Source of the DNA: Ceriagrion tenellum
Lineage: Eukaryota > Arthropoda > Insecta > Odonata > Coenagrionidae
Assembly: GCA_963169105.1 (NCBI GenBank)
Contig: OY720637.1
Coordinates: forward strand, 30,995,925-31,059,924
Direction of reading: 5' to 3'
DNA: 64,000 nt
The translations under genes and the position numbers were made by a program. Shown one piece after another: positions 1 through 10,155 of the stretch (within the stretch, counting starts at the first letter, position 1; each line of letters opens with the position of its first letter). The notes beneath the pieces were generated by a model. That model was not told the origin of the DNA. It did no database searches and saw only the letters and a list, made by a program, of their open reading frames with translations.

Positions 1-836
1 GAGGAATTTGGAAGAGAAGCTCTAAACGAGCCGTCGCCCAACGATTTCCCGAGCGAGATTCATCCAGAAAGAAAATCTATTCCAAAGTGACGCCTTGCAG
101 GGGATGAGAACGACCAACGGCGATGGAATTCCCTTTCGGCGGAATTCCTATATCTTTACTTACGTCGAAAATAATTCCTGGGAGGTGGCTTTAAAGCTCG
201 AGAGGCAGGAAACAAATTGAGGAATATCGAGTTTTCCTTTGCAATTTCGATGCCGCAGCAGCTTCGCTCTCGTTATCCTTTCCGGGAAAAAAATCCTGAC
301 AACGCTTATCGATAATCGATTCTGAGACACCGATATCTGGTCACATTTATGCGTTCCTCCAAGGGGATATAGCCGCGAGGTTTTGTACATGAGCTTGTAA
401 TAGGGCTGAGTGCTGATATGAATATACAAGTTTCTCTTTTTCTCCAGGGAAGGAAGGAGACGTTATTGAAGAGTGCCAGTCAAATTTTTAAGAGGAATAT
501 AAGGGCAAATTTTAAGAGAGAACGTGAAGTTTTAAGGGGAAGAAATTTCGATTTGGGAGTTAACTATGGCAAGGGAAATACGAAGAGGACATGATACTGA
601 AAGTTTGCTTCGCCGCAACGCATTATTTACACCGACAGTCTTTTATCAAAAAGAGTGACGCACATTCATGTTAATAAATCATTCCCACCAAAATATCTGA
701 CGCTTAAAAAAAACTCAAAGCATCGAAGGAATTTTAGACGGCACGCATGGGTAAATTTTAGGAGTCAAAAGTTAGAAGTTTATGAAATATCTCGAAATAT
801 ATAATATTCACCAGTATGACCGGCACTCATTTTCAC
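1..836. other. No recognisable feature
   Basis: I see no recognisable coding, RNA or repeat feature here. Frames are short and interrupted, and the sequence is ordinary AT-rich noncoding DNA. Confidence 0.5.
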
Positions 837-985
837 CAAGTTTGAAGTGCTTGACCGTGTTTCATCGGTAAAAAAACTTACTAGTAATTAAGACCAGTAT
901 TAATAATTTGTAATATAAAAAAATAACCATTCCTGTATGATATATTATCTTCGGCTAAAATACACAAACTATAAATATAAATTAT
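837..985 (+). repeat. Local direct repeat, copy 1
   Basis: About 150 bp that recurs downstream at 1423-1513 plus 2012-2073. Both copies begin CAAGTTTGAAGTGCTT and end ACAAACTATAAATATAAATT. This copy is uninterrupted, whereas the downstream copy has been split by a LINE insertion, so it shows what the pre-insertion target looked like. No coding potential was seen. It may be a dispersed repeat or a small tandem duplication. Confidence 0.75.
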
Positions 986-1354
986 CGGGGCAAACCTTTC
1001 TATATCTGGTTTTCTATCTCTAATTACTCCTGGAGGTGAAAAACAACGATTTGGTAATGTTGATGGAGAAACTATTGCAAAGCTTAAAGGAATGTAAGGG
1101 ACTCAAAATATCTCTGAGATGAACTTTACACGTCGACAGACACGATGTCCTGGTCTTTTGCCAATTCGATGCCACGTTTTTCATATGCCTCATTTATTTC
1201 GAAAGCTATGCAATACAGTAGTCTATGGGCTTTATAATTTTTATTCGGACACTTCTCGATTGGTCACCTGCTTCGCCGTGCATTTACAACGTTCAGCGGG
1301 CAGCTTCGCAGGAGATAGAAAATGTTTAGTTTTTAAATCTAATAAAGTCCGCAT

Positions 1355-1411
1355 ACTCCCATGCTGCGAACCCAGTTATAAACAATGTAACTGAGTTCAC
1401 AGCATGGGAGT
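1355..1411. repeat. Hairpin with 24-nt arms
   Basis: Arms 1355-1378 and 1388-1411 are inverted complements with two mismatches around a 9-nt loop. It lies in the 437-bp spacer between the two copies of the local direct repeat. Function unknown; it may be a decayed palindromic element. Confidence 0.7.
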
Positions 1412-1422
1412 TCATTCTATTT

Positions 1423-2073
1423 CAAGTTTGAAGTGCTTAACCGTGTTTTATAGGCAAAAAACTTAAAATCGACTAGTATTAATGATTTCTTATATTAAAA
1501 AATAACCATTCCTTACAGTGACCTGTGACAGAAGGATGCCACCTAGGTTAAAGGGCCAGATATACAAGACCATCATTAGACCGGTGTTACTCTATGGAGC
1601 TGAGTGTTGGGCTACTAAGAGTACACATGAGAGAGTATTACATGCAAGTGAAATGCGCATGCTGAGGTGGATGAGTGGGGTTACCACAGCTGACAGGATA
1701 GGAATGACCACATTAGAGGGAGTTTGCGAATTGCTCCTACAACAGAAAAGGTGAAAGAGTGCAGGCTGAGGTGGTATGGCCATGTTGTTAGACGAGACGG
1801 TGAATATCTGGAGAAAAGAGTAATGAACATGAAGATGGAGTGAAGGAAGAGCAGAGGAAGGCCAAGGAAAACATGAATGGAGTGTGTGAAGACGGATATG
1901 TTGGAGATTGGTGCCAAAGAGGACATGGCTTTGAATAGAGCACGCTGGGAGCCGAAAGTCCAAAAAGCTGACCCCCAAATAATTGGGATTAAAGCTAAGA
2001 AGAAGAAGAAGAACCATTCCTGTATGATATATTATCCTCAGCTAAAATTCACAAACTATAAATATAAATTATT
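1423..2073 (+). repeat. Local direct repeat, copy 2, interrupted
   Basis: Second copy of the 837-985 segment, in two pieces: 1423-1513 and 2012-2073. The break is occupied by an RTE-like LINE 3' end. The 10-bp sequence AACCATTCCT stands on both sides of the insert and once in the uninterrupted copy, as expected for a target-site duplication. Confidence 0.75.
1514..2011 (+). mobile_element. RTE/Craft-like non-LTR retrotransposon, 3' end
   Basis: Encodes the region downstream of the reverse-transcriptase palm found in many arthropod endonuclease-RT LINEs. Visible motifs include LLYGAECWA, RMLRWMSGV and, after a frameshift near 1752, LRWYGHVV and then RPRKTW in yet another frame. It ends in an (AAG)n tail at 1996-2011. 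The copy is 5' truncated, lacks the palm domain and carries frameshifts, so it is dead. A TSD of AACCATTCCT flanks it at 1504-1513 and 2012-2021. RTE is my best clade guess from the short microsatellite tail and the protein motifs; CR1/L2-type relatives were not excluded. Confidence 0.8.
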
Positions 2074-3040
2074 TTAAGAGATATATAACGGCGCAAAAGA
2101 GTGATGCTGCTGTGCTAAGTTCAAAAGTTAAAATTAAGTGTAAAATTACCTGAACAGGATAGCATAGATGGAAACGTCACATGGCATGGAAAAAATGTTT
2201 ATTCATGGCAAATGAAGATATCACTATCTAGATTTCTACTAGTCTCGAAGCATTCAGAATAAAATTCTTTATAATGCTATTACGAGTGCCGATAAAAATA
2301 TCGGTATGTAATAACAAATAAAGAATTTACCCTGAAGTCAATAAAAGAAAGCAAATACATGCGTAATGAATGAACTTTGTGGCAAATACAGGACTCAGGG
2401 ATTCCAGCGACCCTGAAAAGAGGCTAAAATTTAGTAAATAGCGAAGTATTTTCCGTTACCGGCATCGGTCCTGGTAAGTTTCGTATAAAAAGTCACTCAT
2501 GAGTTGTTCTGCACTTTCGGAAAACGCAGTATAACTACCAACTCTAAAAAAATGTATCTGAATCATTTGCCCTCGAATAAAAAAGATGAGAAACGCATTA
2601 AATACCATTCTAATAAATCACTATGGAAAACAGAATAATGGAGGGGCGTTATCGCTGAGAGAGATTATATGAGAGCAAAGATCATTATTTTTTGATTCCC
2701 CTTATTTTGAAAACAATGAATGAGTACACCAAAGCGTAATAAACGAATATATCGCTGCTGTGCTAAGTTCACTAGTGGAATAAAAAGGAAGCACAAACAT
2801 GAGATACATCAACGGAAAAGAGAGGAGTTATATTTCCACATCAAATGAGTTCACCATATTTTTATCGTATCTTCACGGATGGCTTTATTTTTTAACAACA
2901 ATTTCAATCTATTCATTGCATATTTCATTAAAAAATACGGCGATGAACCTAAGCCGTAGATTATTTTAGAATTAGGTACACATCCAAGACAGAGTTTGGT
3001 TGATTTTATAATTGATTTTCAATGAATGAATGAATGAACA
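2074..3040. other. No recognisable feature
   Basis: AT-rich noncoding sequence with no convincing reading frame or repeat, apart from a short (TGAA)n run at about 3021-3038. Confidence 0.45.
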
Positions 3041-3094
3041 GAATGAACAAGTATGGATCAAACAAATTGACTTTGTTAACTCCACTTGAGGTTT

Positions 3095-3253
3095 GTGTAA
3101 ATCTCTCAGGCTCGCCACCGGGTAAGAATTCCATAGGTAGCCTTGAGAATGGGTAACGAATCGGTACCCGAAACGTCGGCTGCCTATGAATTTCTTACCC
3201 GGTGGCGAGCCCGAGAGATTTACGCAAATATCATTCGCCGGGAAAGTGTAAAA
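3095..3253 (+). mobile_element. Retrozyme-like element B, nested in A
   Basis: A 159-bp insertion in the left arm of element A, bounded by an exact 14-bp direct repeat TCCACTTGAGGTTT (3081-3094 and 3254-3267). A long inverted repeat (about 3098-3142 with 3178-3222) encloses one hammerhead-like core on the plus strand. A box CGCCGGGAAA at 3236-3245 follows the right arm; it is the reverse complement of the TTTCCCGGCG box found in the 15-kb relative. Noncoding. Confidence 0.75.
3143..3177 (+). ncRNA. Hammerhead-like core of element B
   Basis: TTGAGAA (3143-3149) stands for CTGANGA. One extra T follows, then stem II GGGTA/TACCC (3151-3155 with 3165-3169), GAAAC (3170-3174) and GTC (3175-3177). 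The bases ACGT spanning GAAAC/GTC form a self-complementary mini stem III, as in dimeric hammerheads. Stem I is 22 bp with about three mismatches (3121-3142 with 3178-3199) and abuts the core exactly. C3 is T and G8 is A, a coupled change. Confidence 0.6.
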
Positions 3254-3275
3254 TCCACTTGAGGTTTATTAGCAC

Positions 3276-3305
3276 GACCCGAATTTCGACTCTTTCAAAT
3301 TTAGG
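3276..3305 (-). ncRNA. Degenerate hammerhead-like core of element A
   Basis: On the minus strand a CTAAATT-type box is followed by a weak stem II, GAAAT and GGGTC. Stem I is strong: the ten bases just outside the core (TTATTAGCAC on the minus strand) match GTGCTAATAA on the other side and continue into the long arms. The first conserved box is mutated, so activity is doubtful. Confidence 0.45.
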
Positions 3306-3415
3306 ATCGTGCTAATAAATTACAACTGGAGTTAACAAAGTCATTTTATTTGGTCTATAATGGATAACTTCCACAAAGTAAAGCCTGCAACCATTTTTCT
3401 TGTATAATGAACAAG

Positions 3416-4200
3416 GTTATCTTATATCAAGGTTATATAACAATTATCGTATTTTAACTGAAGTATCGAAAAGTTTTCACCGATGGCGCCAAACTTCCTG
3501 ATAATCAAAGATGCCCAGGGCATTCGAGGAAGATGTAGACTGCAAGATTTGAATTTCTCGGCCATTCTCCGCAATATCACGTGCGTATCGGAGTTTAACG
3601 AGAACACTCCCAACGGGGCCTGGAACATTCTCAGAGATAAAAATGAAGTGATCAGGTCTGAGAAGTGAGTCAGAGTGAGAAGTGAAAAGGAGACTTTTCT
3701 AAGTGCTCGGAGGGACAGATTTGGAATGTGAGAGGATGATTAAGTTGAAACAATCGGTAATCTTCGGAGAGATGTGTTCAGCCGAGACTTCAGACATCCG
3801 ACGCCAACGAAAATCACAAAAATGTTATCAGAATATTATGTTAAGCCTGCGCGTCGATTCTGTGAATGTGGAACGCTTCGTAGATCTGCTTAAAATCGAT
3901 TTAAAACAAATTAATTAATTATGATTAGGATTGTAATTATTAAAGAGGTGATCGAGTTGGTATGGTGATTAGGGTACTGGATTCCCATCGCGAGTGCCTG
4001 GGTTCGTATAATAACACAGCGAGGCGCATATTTATCATCTGCTATTTTTATTCAGAGTATCAGAAAGCACATCGCTCAGCCGTTTGCCTGGCATTTTGAC
4101 ATTTGGTTAAAATTGGAGATCGATTGTTGAGTTTTCGACGTCAGAACACAGGTTGGCCAACTCTAGCAATATTTTGTTTGTAATTCATAAGCTGGTGAAA
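3416..4200. other. Mostly unassigned; possible tRNA-like SINE scrap
   Basis: No coding feature supported. At about 3952-4006 a stretch with TGGTGATTAGGG and later GGGTTCG resembles a decayed Pol III A-box/B-box pair, so a worn tRNA-derived SINE head is possible, but it is too short and degenerate to call firmly. Confidence 0.3.
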
Positions 4201-4255
4201 TATTCTTGTTAAATAATAAACCAATTGTAACTTCCACACAAGATTTATTTAAACC

Positions 4256-4292
4256 GACCCAGGTTTCGACATACCATGTGTCATTATCAAAG
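4256..4292 (-). ncRNA. Hammerhead-like core of PLE-1
   Basis: Minus strand: TTGATAA in place of CTGANGA, one extra T, stem II GACA/TGTC, GAAAC, then CTGG and GTC, so the mini stem III is ACC/GGT with a two-base loop. C3 is T and G8 is A, the same coupled change as in element B. It lies just 3' of the GIY-YIG and 3' UTR, the position expected for PLE hammerheads. Confidence 0.55.
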
Positions 4293-4433
4293 TAGTTCGA
4301 AGCATTGGTCGAAAGCCTTAAATAGTAGACGTTTACATAGCCGAGACTCCGAAGCGGCGATAGGGGGGGGGGAAGGGTGGGAGAAACCGGAGTGGGGAGA
4401 GGGTTTGGAAAGGGACAATGAAAAGGGTATGAG

Positions 4434-4807
4434 TCACTTAGGAAGGAGAATATTGACGAGAGGAGACTGGATGGGGAACAGAATGTCATTACATAAGGGC
4501 ATATTTTCAGGGGTACTCACAATCTCGAACTGTTCAAGAAAGTCCAATTTTATACCTTTGTCACAAAAATGTAAAATATTCACTTCAAAATCACTGGAAT
4601 GGCCTGACTCACATAAACTTTTTGAGAACGCTGATTTTTCGTCATTATTAATAAAATGTTGTCTATGTTCCCTAGCCCGTATATAAAACTTTTTGCCTGT
4701 TTGACCAATGTAATTAATGGCACAATCATTGCACTTTAGAGAGTATACACCACTCCTCTCCAAATCACCAAGACGGTCTTTAGAATTAAAAAGTAATCTT
4801 CCCAGCG
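4434..4807 (-). pseudogene. GIY-YIG endonuclease domain, Penelope-like
   Basis: The frame reads through LGRLLFNSKDRLGDLE into a GIY-YIG module: GVY, then CNDC, then YIGQTG, with the conserved arginine and REH about ten residues later. A C-terminal part with SAFSKSLCESGH and LDFLEQFEI follows, ending at NILLPK. From an internal methionine the domain is 109 codons. PLEs typically carry RT followed by this nuclease, which nicks target DNA for priming. The RT is lost here and the copy is a fragment, so it is annotated as a pseudogene although this part of the frame is open. Confidence 0.8.
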
Positions 4808-5258
4808 TCGACGAAAAATCAGCGTTCTCAAAACATTTATGTTTGTTCCCGAGATCCTTCTTTTATCTTACTCGTATTTTTGGAGAAAATTTGTTTTGGA
4901 GAGAACTTGTTGTGCATTTTTGGAGTGAGTCCTCTACCCCTCTCGCGTTGGTGCTTCAATTCATTGCACTATTATATCATCTGATTGGCAGGATTTAGGA
5001 CAGTAATTATTCTAACATCCTAAATCCTCGCATATCGTTTTGATTTCCCTCCTATGCCTGATCCGCCGTGAGATCCCTGTTAAAAATTCCTCATATCGTC
5101 TCCCTCATCTTATTTAGTCCATAATTCCTATCCTCTTTCTGCCTCTTCCACGCTTCCCCAGTGTTCTTACCTCTATTACTCTCTTTTGCATTCCCTCGAT
5201 TTTCAAAACGTCTTTCATCTATCTCTTCTGCCTCCTCCGAACCTCATCTACTAGCTTC

Positions 5259-5448
5259 CTAATAAATTGAATGGTTTGCGGCGTGACTTAGTGAAATTGC
5301 TTCATGTTGAAATGAATAATTTTGCAAATTTCACATAGGTGACTTTAATAGCGACCAGTTCAGGTGACCTGCTGATGTCGCACAACGACGAAACTGGTCG
5401 TTATTAAAGTCACCTATGTGAAATTTGCAAAGTAATTTATTTCAACAT
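5259..5448 (+). mobile_element. Retrozyme-like palindromic element (5.3 kb)
   Basis: A 190-bp insertion flanked by the exact 9-bp repeat ACTAGCTTC (5250-5258 and 5449-5457). It starts with a leader and the box GGTTTGCGGCGTGACTTA (5273-5290). Long inverted arms follow, 5304-5360 and 5392-5448, the right arm running exactly to the TSD. The loop holds a hammerhead-like core plus a small extra hairpin at 5361-5371. The box matches that of the 42-kb element and of element A. Noncoding and presumably moved in trans. Confidence 0.8.
5372..5399 (+). ncRNA. Hammerhead-like core, 3-nt deletion
   Basis: CTGATG runs straight into stem II (GTCG 5377-5380 with CGAC 5386-5389), then GAAAC (5390-5394), TG and GTC (5397-5399). 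Compared with other cores in the window, three bases between CTGAT and stem II are missing (expected pattern CTGATGAT-GTCG). That removes the conserved G8 and A9, so this copy should be inactive, although the fold around it is well preserved. Confidence 0.5.
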
Positions 5449-5700
5449 ACTAGCTTCATCTCTTCTCCAGCCATATCCAATACCTCATTCGTCTTTCTCG
5501 CCTCCCAGCTCACCCTCTCCATTCTTCTCCACACCCACACCTAAAATGCCTCACGTCAACGCATATCCTCCCTCTGCAATGACCAAGTCTCCGATCCATT
5601 CAGCGCCGCACTCTATATTATAATTACATTCATACCAAGCATGGAAATTTTCTCCTTCCATTACAATCTTTAGCTCTTCCTAGCCTTTAAACGTTGCTTC

Positions 5701-6910
5701 TTTCCTTCTTATGTGCTGTCCATTTCACTCGCACTTTACTATACAGGCATTCCCCCAAATTCATAATCCTCTGCAGACTTCTTACAGTCACGATGGAAAT
5801 CAAATTCCCATCATTAAACATCAATTATTATTATTACTATTTTAAATTATTAAATTATTATCAATTCTCAATTAAAACCAATTCAGCTTTAATTTTATTC
5901 GATAGGAATCGGGAAAGGGAAAGGGATATTTCATAACTTGGGGCTAAAGGATATCGTCAGAAGTTTTTTTTCTTTTGATGTTGCTCACTATAAATATACC
6001 AACGCCCCTTTCTCATAAAAAAATCGCGAGAAAACATTTCAAAACCTCATTTAATTTTTGACCTCATCTCTACATGAAACTCGCCCATTCCTCGGCGACT
6101 AGACGGTCATGCGAGTAAACAGATGACTAATAATGAAAGAGCGTTTGGATATCTCTCATGAGCACGAGATAAAAGGCGCGGTAATTTTGCTAAGGCTTGT
6201 GGAGGAAGAAATGAAAACATCATTATCGCCCGAGGAGGATGGGGAGCTGTTATGAGCGACTTCTACATTTTTTCCACTTCAAACAGACCTCAAAAGCGGA
6301 ATTAACGATGGCAAGGCGTTGAAACAGCTGGAAATTTTGCGTGGATGCGGGTCGTAAGATTTGCTTTCCCGAGAGGCAATCGTAGGCAACTTGTCTCTTT
6401 AGTGGATTTTAGATATCGCACGCAAAAATATTGAACGGAAGTTCGACGTTTCTCGCCCACTGCCGGAGGCATCTTACGGGATCAAACGAGTGAGGGCATT
6501 TTTTATTAATTTAATGGCCATTCGATATTGGTAACATGAAAAAGAGATTTTTCGGGATTTTTATGTGGAGTAGAATGAAGGGAGAAAATGGACGAAATGG
6601 ACGGTAAAGAAGACAAACAAAGACGTCCAAGGATTGCTTGTGATCTGAAACAAAGACGGGACAAAGTTAGTGGTAGAGTGTGGGGCCTCGTGCCGGTAAC
6701 TTGTTATTTTAAGTTTGCGGGACAGACAGACTCCGTTCCCAAGAGGCAGTCAGGAAGGCAGACTCCGTGACTCGGCCCCAATAGACTTTTACTAAAATGC
6801 GCACAGGATAAAGAAACAAAAATAATAGGGCCGCTAGAAAAAATATACTGAAGGTGGCACAACTATTGAATTTGGGTTATCCCTTTTAAGTCTTGCGTGA
6901 CACTGTTTCG
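5701..6910. other. No recognisable feature
   Basis: No supportable gene or repeat. Includes an AT-rich trinucleotide patch near 5825-5870 and unassigned sequence with short frames only. Confidence 0.4.
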
Positions 6911-6916
6911 ATAAAT

Positions 6917-7752
6917 TTTCTTTTTCTTCTTCTTAGTGGAATCTGCCTCCTGACAGGTTTCACCTGGATGCTCTCCATCGCAGTCGGTCCAGAGCATCTT
7001 CTTTCATTTGCCTGTAACTTCGACCATTTTTATGTCATCGAGCATTCCCATTCTTCTTCTTCCCCTTCCTCGCTTTCCTTCTATTTTTCTATCAAAAATT
7101 CTTCTAAAAAGACAGTTTTGGCGTAATATACGTCCCATCCAAGCTCTCTTCCTCTTTTTGATTTCCCTCAGCAGTTTACTGTCTCCTCCTATTGTCATTA
7201 CTACTTCCTCATTCTCATTCTGTCCGTCCACTTTACCTTAAGCATTTTTCTCCACAACCACATTTCGAAACTTTCTAAGTATTTTTGATCTTTATTTTTG
7301 ACTGCCCATGTTTCGTTGCCGTAAGTCACCACACTCCATACAAAACATTTAGCAAATCTCTTTCTCAGTTCTATTGGAATGCTAAATGCTGTCAGAAGTA
7401 CTTTCACCTTTTCAAATGCTTTTTTACCCATAGCTATCCCCTGCCTTACTTCCTGGGTACAGCTCCCATTCTCAGTCACTAAACTTCCCAAGTACTGAAA
7501 TGATTTCACTTGCTCAGCAATTTTTCCTTCAACGGATATGTTAATGATTGCTTCATTCTTACTTACTCTCAACACTTTTGTCTCTCCAACTCTTATTTTC
7601 ATTCCGTATCCTGTCCCCACTCTTCCAATACTCTTCATCATATACTGTAGCTCCTCTCCTGATTCCGCCAAATTTAAATAATTCGCGTAAATCTCCATGT
7701 GGGCCTCGGACTTATATTTTCGGTATCGAGTCGCGAGTCGGGTCAGATTCAA
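6917..7752 (-). mobile_element. Non-LTR retrotransposon 3' part (family h)
   Basis: Minus-strand RT fragment. The palm region carries AESGEELQYM and GMKIRVGETKVLRVSK, but the catalytic box reads YANY where YADD is expected. It continues through FQYLGSLV, VVTYGNETWAV and MLKVKWTDR, then after a frameshift near 7215 REIKKRKRAWMGRILR and KRGRGRRRMGMLDDIK. It ends in ALDRLRWRAS and a tail of AAGAAGAAG type at about 6917-6937. 5' truncated, with a frameshift and a destroyed active site, so dead. Confidence 0.8.
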
Positions 7753-7850
7753 GAACTATCGAGTTGGGATGGTTTAACTGTCACATAATCGACGGGTTTG
7801 GGTTCGATTTTTGGTCTCGGTGGATGATATTCCCTCTGTGAAATTTTCCC
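7738..7850 (+). repeat. Possible tRNA-derived SINE scrap
   Basis: GGGATGGTTTAACTG and, 26 bp later, GGGTTCGATTTTTGGTC resemble degenerate Pol III A and B boxes. It abuts the truncated 5' edge of the minus-strand LINE. Too short to assign to a family. Confidence 0.3.
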
Positions 7851-8559
7851 ACTCGCGGTTGATTTCGTGAATAGAATAGCATTTTATTACTTCCATATGC
7901 ATAACATTACAGTCAAAAATAATTTTAACACATCAACGGATGCTTTAGGTGGGCTCCAAGGTCAAGACCTGTATTGAGCCACTATCAATATTTAACATGA
8001 TACCTTCACATTAGAATAAAAACAAAAAAAAAACATTTGAACACTGGAAAAACATTCAACATTCTCGTTTGACAAAATTTCTTTGAACGTTTTGCAAAAA
8101 TTTTCATTTGCATTTCATTTGCAGTGTTATAAAATACTTTCTCAAATAAAAAAGAATCAGAAAAAAGATTCAACGGTTCTGTAAAACAGTAGCCATTCTT
8201 TGACCATTTTCAAAAATGTTTGACCAGATTTGCATCTTTTTATTATTTTTGGCATGGAATTGAATATTTTAATTACGGAAACGATGTCTTGTACAAGGTT
8301 ATTCTTAGTTTGGGCAGTTTGAACTTTGAAGTATAGACCGCGGCTATTTCTTAGTAGCTACCCTCAAAATCTAAAAAAAATAAAAACAGTGTACAAATTA
8401 AAACTAAATAGAAATTAACTTCCAATAAACACTAGGAAGCACCTTATCTCTGTTTTAGTGTTTCCAAATCTTGATTACTACTCCTTGGTATTTAATGACC
8501 TAACTGTTGAACAAATGTAAAGTTACTGAGATCATTAAATTCATGTGTAAGATTTATAC

Positions 8560-9115
8560 TCAATCTCTGGCGGGATGAGCATATCTCCTCATATCTCTAG
8601 CAGCTGGATGGCTTTCTACTGATTCCCATCAAACGTACGTACGGACCACATTCCTCTACTCCCTCTTTCATAAAAAGCAACCTGAATACCTCCCAGACCT
8701 CTTCCCAGTCTCAACATCTACTCTCACAGTAGTCACAAGATTCTTACCTCGATATCTATACTACTCAGGACATCACACCGTAACCTTTCAAAAGTCACTC
8801 CAAGTTGCCGGAGGAAAACCGTGGAACTCCCTACCTGAAGAATTAAAGAAACTGCAGTCTCTGAACCGATTTGAAAACCATATTTATAACGTGATTTTGG
8901 GCAAATGAGGGATCCTTTCTCTTCTCCATGTACATACATGTATCACCCAAAATTTAAATGTCAGCTTGTGCGTTTTTTTCTGCTAAAAATATAATTCTCA
9001 TGCTCAAAAAAATTAAGCTTCTATTGTTGTTATATTGGAACCATGACAAACTGTTATGTAGTGTTTTTGTTGAACTCAAGGGACAATGTCACAGAGCAAA
9101 ATAAATTATCTATCT
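8560..9115 (+). mobile_element. CR1/L2-like LINE, C-terminal tail
   Basis: Plus-strand remnant of a non-LTR polyprotein C-terminus. It shows FQKSLQVAGGKPWNSLPEEL followed by a leucine- and lysine-rich stretch and ends ILGK-stop at 8908. The phrase WNSLP followed by SL--F is the usual C-terminal signature of CR1/L2/Jockey-type LINEs. An AT-rich 3' UTR runs to AATAAATTATCTATCTATTT near 9100, suggesting a (TATC)n tail. No catalytic domain remains. Confidence 0.65.
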
Positions 9116-9750
9116 ATTTCAAATATCTATCCTTACTCCGGGAAGTTAAATGATAATAATCCCCTGTGATTCCAGCGCTCACCATAGAAAGTCGCCCGCA
9201 TTAGAGAATAAAAATTACTATACATTAACGGTGGTGTGAGGTGCGAACGAGGAATTACCGCGTAGGAGTCGGTCGCACATCACCCTTCATTTTTTCCGAG
9301 GCGATCTCCACCATATCACTCTTCCCCTGAAATACAGACCCGAGAAAAACAAGGCTCACTTCTTGTATATGCGCCACGCACACTCAGCTAATCTTCGTTT
9401 CTCCGACTCCCAATTCGTTTCCCTCCCAACTCCTTCTCCTCTCCCACCCTCGTAGCACTCTTTTAAGTTCCTCTCATCCCTCCAACTCGCTAGACTTGAC
9501 TTAGAGAGGCAAAGCGTCTACGAGATAAGGTTAGACTACTGGCGACGGAACAGAGGAAACCGCCAGCTTCTATCTCCCACTTCCTCGGGTCACATGAAAA
9601 TGATTCACGCGCGATGGGAACGTCTGGGGGGACAGACCAGACCGGACAAGCCGCGGCTAGCTCCGCGGTCTCTTCCCAATTTAAGTCGCCTTGATTCTGG
9701 GCTCGCTTCCTCAGTAAAAAATGATGAAATAATATGATTGTGCACTCTTA
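9116..9750. other. Unassigned, GC-richer stretch
   Basis: No supportable gene. About 9230-9700 is richer in GC and CpG than its surroundings, but frames are short and no transposon motif was recognised. Confidence 0.35.
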
Positions 9751-9762
9751 AGGCTGTTGTAT

Positions 9763-10155
9763 TTCGCTCCACATTCGTGTGGTGCGTGGCACTCTACGGA
9801 TCGGAAGCCTTCGAAATCTGGTGCTGGAGAAGGATGCTGAAGATAAAATGGACGGACAAAATGAAACTGATGAAGTGTACAGAATAGGGGAAGAGGAAAG
9901 GGCCATATGTAACAACATGCTTAAAAGAAGAACAAGATGTATTTGACACAACCTGAGACCCACTGGGTTTGTGAAGAACAAAATTGAAGGTAAAATAGAG
10001 GGAAAAGTCCTCAGAGGTACACCCAGGAATACATTCATGGACCAAATAAAGAAGAAAGTACATAGAAAGAGATACCAGGAGATAAAGGAACTAGTATTAG
10101 ATAGGGAAGTGTGGAGGGCTGCAGTAAACCAATCCTAGGGTTGAACGACCAATGG
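9763..10155 (+). mobile_element. LINE family d, 3' end
   Basis: Carries the C-terminal signature of a family recurring in this window: a WCWRRMLKIKWTD-like segment, then KRRTR, NGFVKN, LEGK-type and FMDQIKKKVHRKRYQE, ending near AAVNQS. Several frameshifts. Other members are at 10845-11870, 29156-29735, 32125-32725 and 51074-51600, so this is one of the most repeated LINE tails here. 5' truncated and noncoding today. Confidence 0.7.

Larger units (their letters stand above)
3052..3405 (-). mobile_element. Retrozyme-like palindromic element A
   Basis: Short element flanked by the 10-bp TSD AATGAACAAG (3042-3051 and 3406-3415). Read on the minus strand it has a box at 3371-3392 (GGTTGCAGG, then ACTTTGTGG), a long arm (about 3354 down to 3308), a hammerhead-like core, then the complementary arm (3275 down to about 3053). 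The arms pair on either side of the core and so form an extended stem I. Another element (B) plus its TSD is inserted in the left arm; without it element A would be about 181 bp, close to the 190 bp of the relative at 5259-5448. No coding capacity, so mobilisation would need machinery in trans, plausibly from a Penelope-like element. Confidence 0.7.
4205..4845 (-). mobile_element. Penelope-like element 3' end (PLE-1)
   Basis: Minus-strand copy of a Penelope-like retroelement 3' part. It contains the GIY-YIG endonuclease region (4807 down to 4434), a purine-rich 3' untranslated part (about 4433-4295) and a hammerhead-like core near the 3' end. The reverse transcriptase is missing. At the 5' breakpoint (about 4807) the sequence turns back: 4810-4836 is an inverted copy of 4612-4640 of the same element, giving a head-to-head fragment. 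No TSD could be found. Left boundary is approximate, set by analogy with the complete 3' end at 61013. Confidence 0.75.
5040..5700 (-). mobile_element. LINE family c remnant, split by a retrozyme
   Basis: Degenerate minus-strand LINE tail. Its plus-strand text at about 5497-5555 matches that of the clearer copy at 47815-47880 (CTCACC, CTCTCCATTCTTC, CACACCC). Many stops and indels. The 190-bp hammerhead element 5259-5448 lies inside it with a TSD, so the LINE was already in place when that element arrived. Confidence 0.5.
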
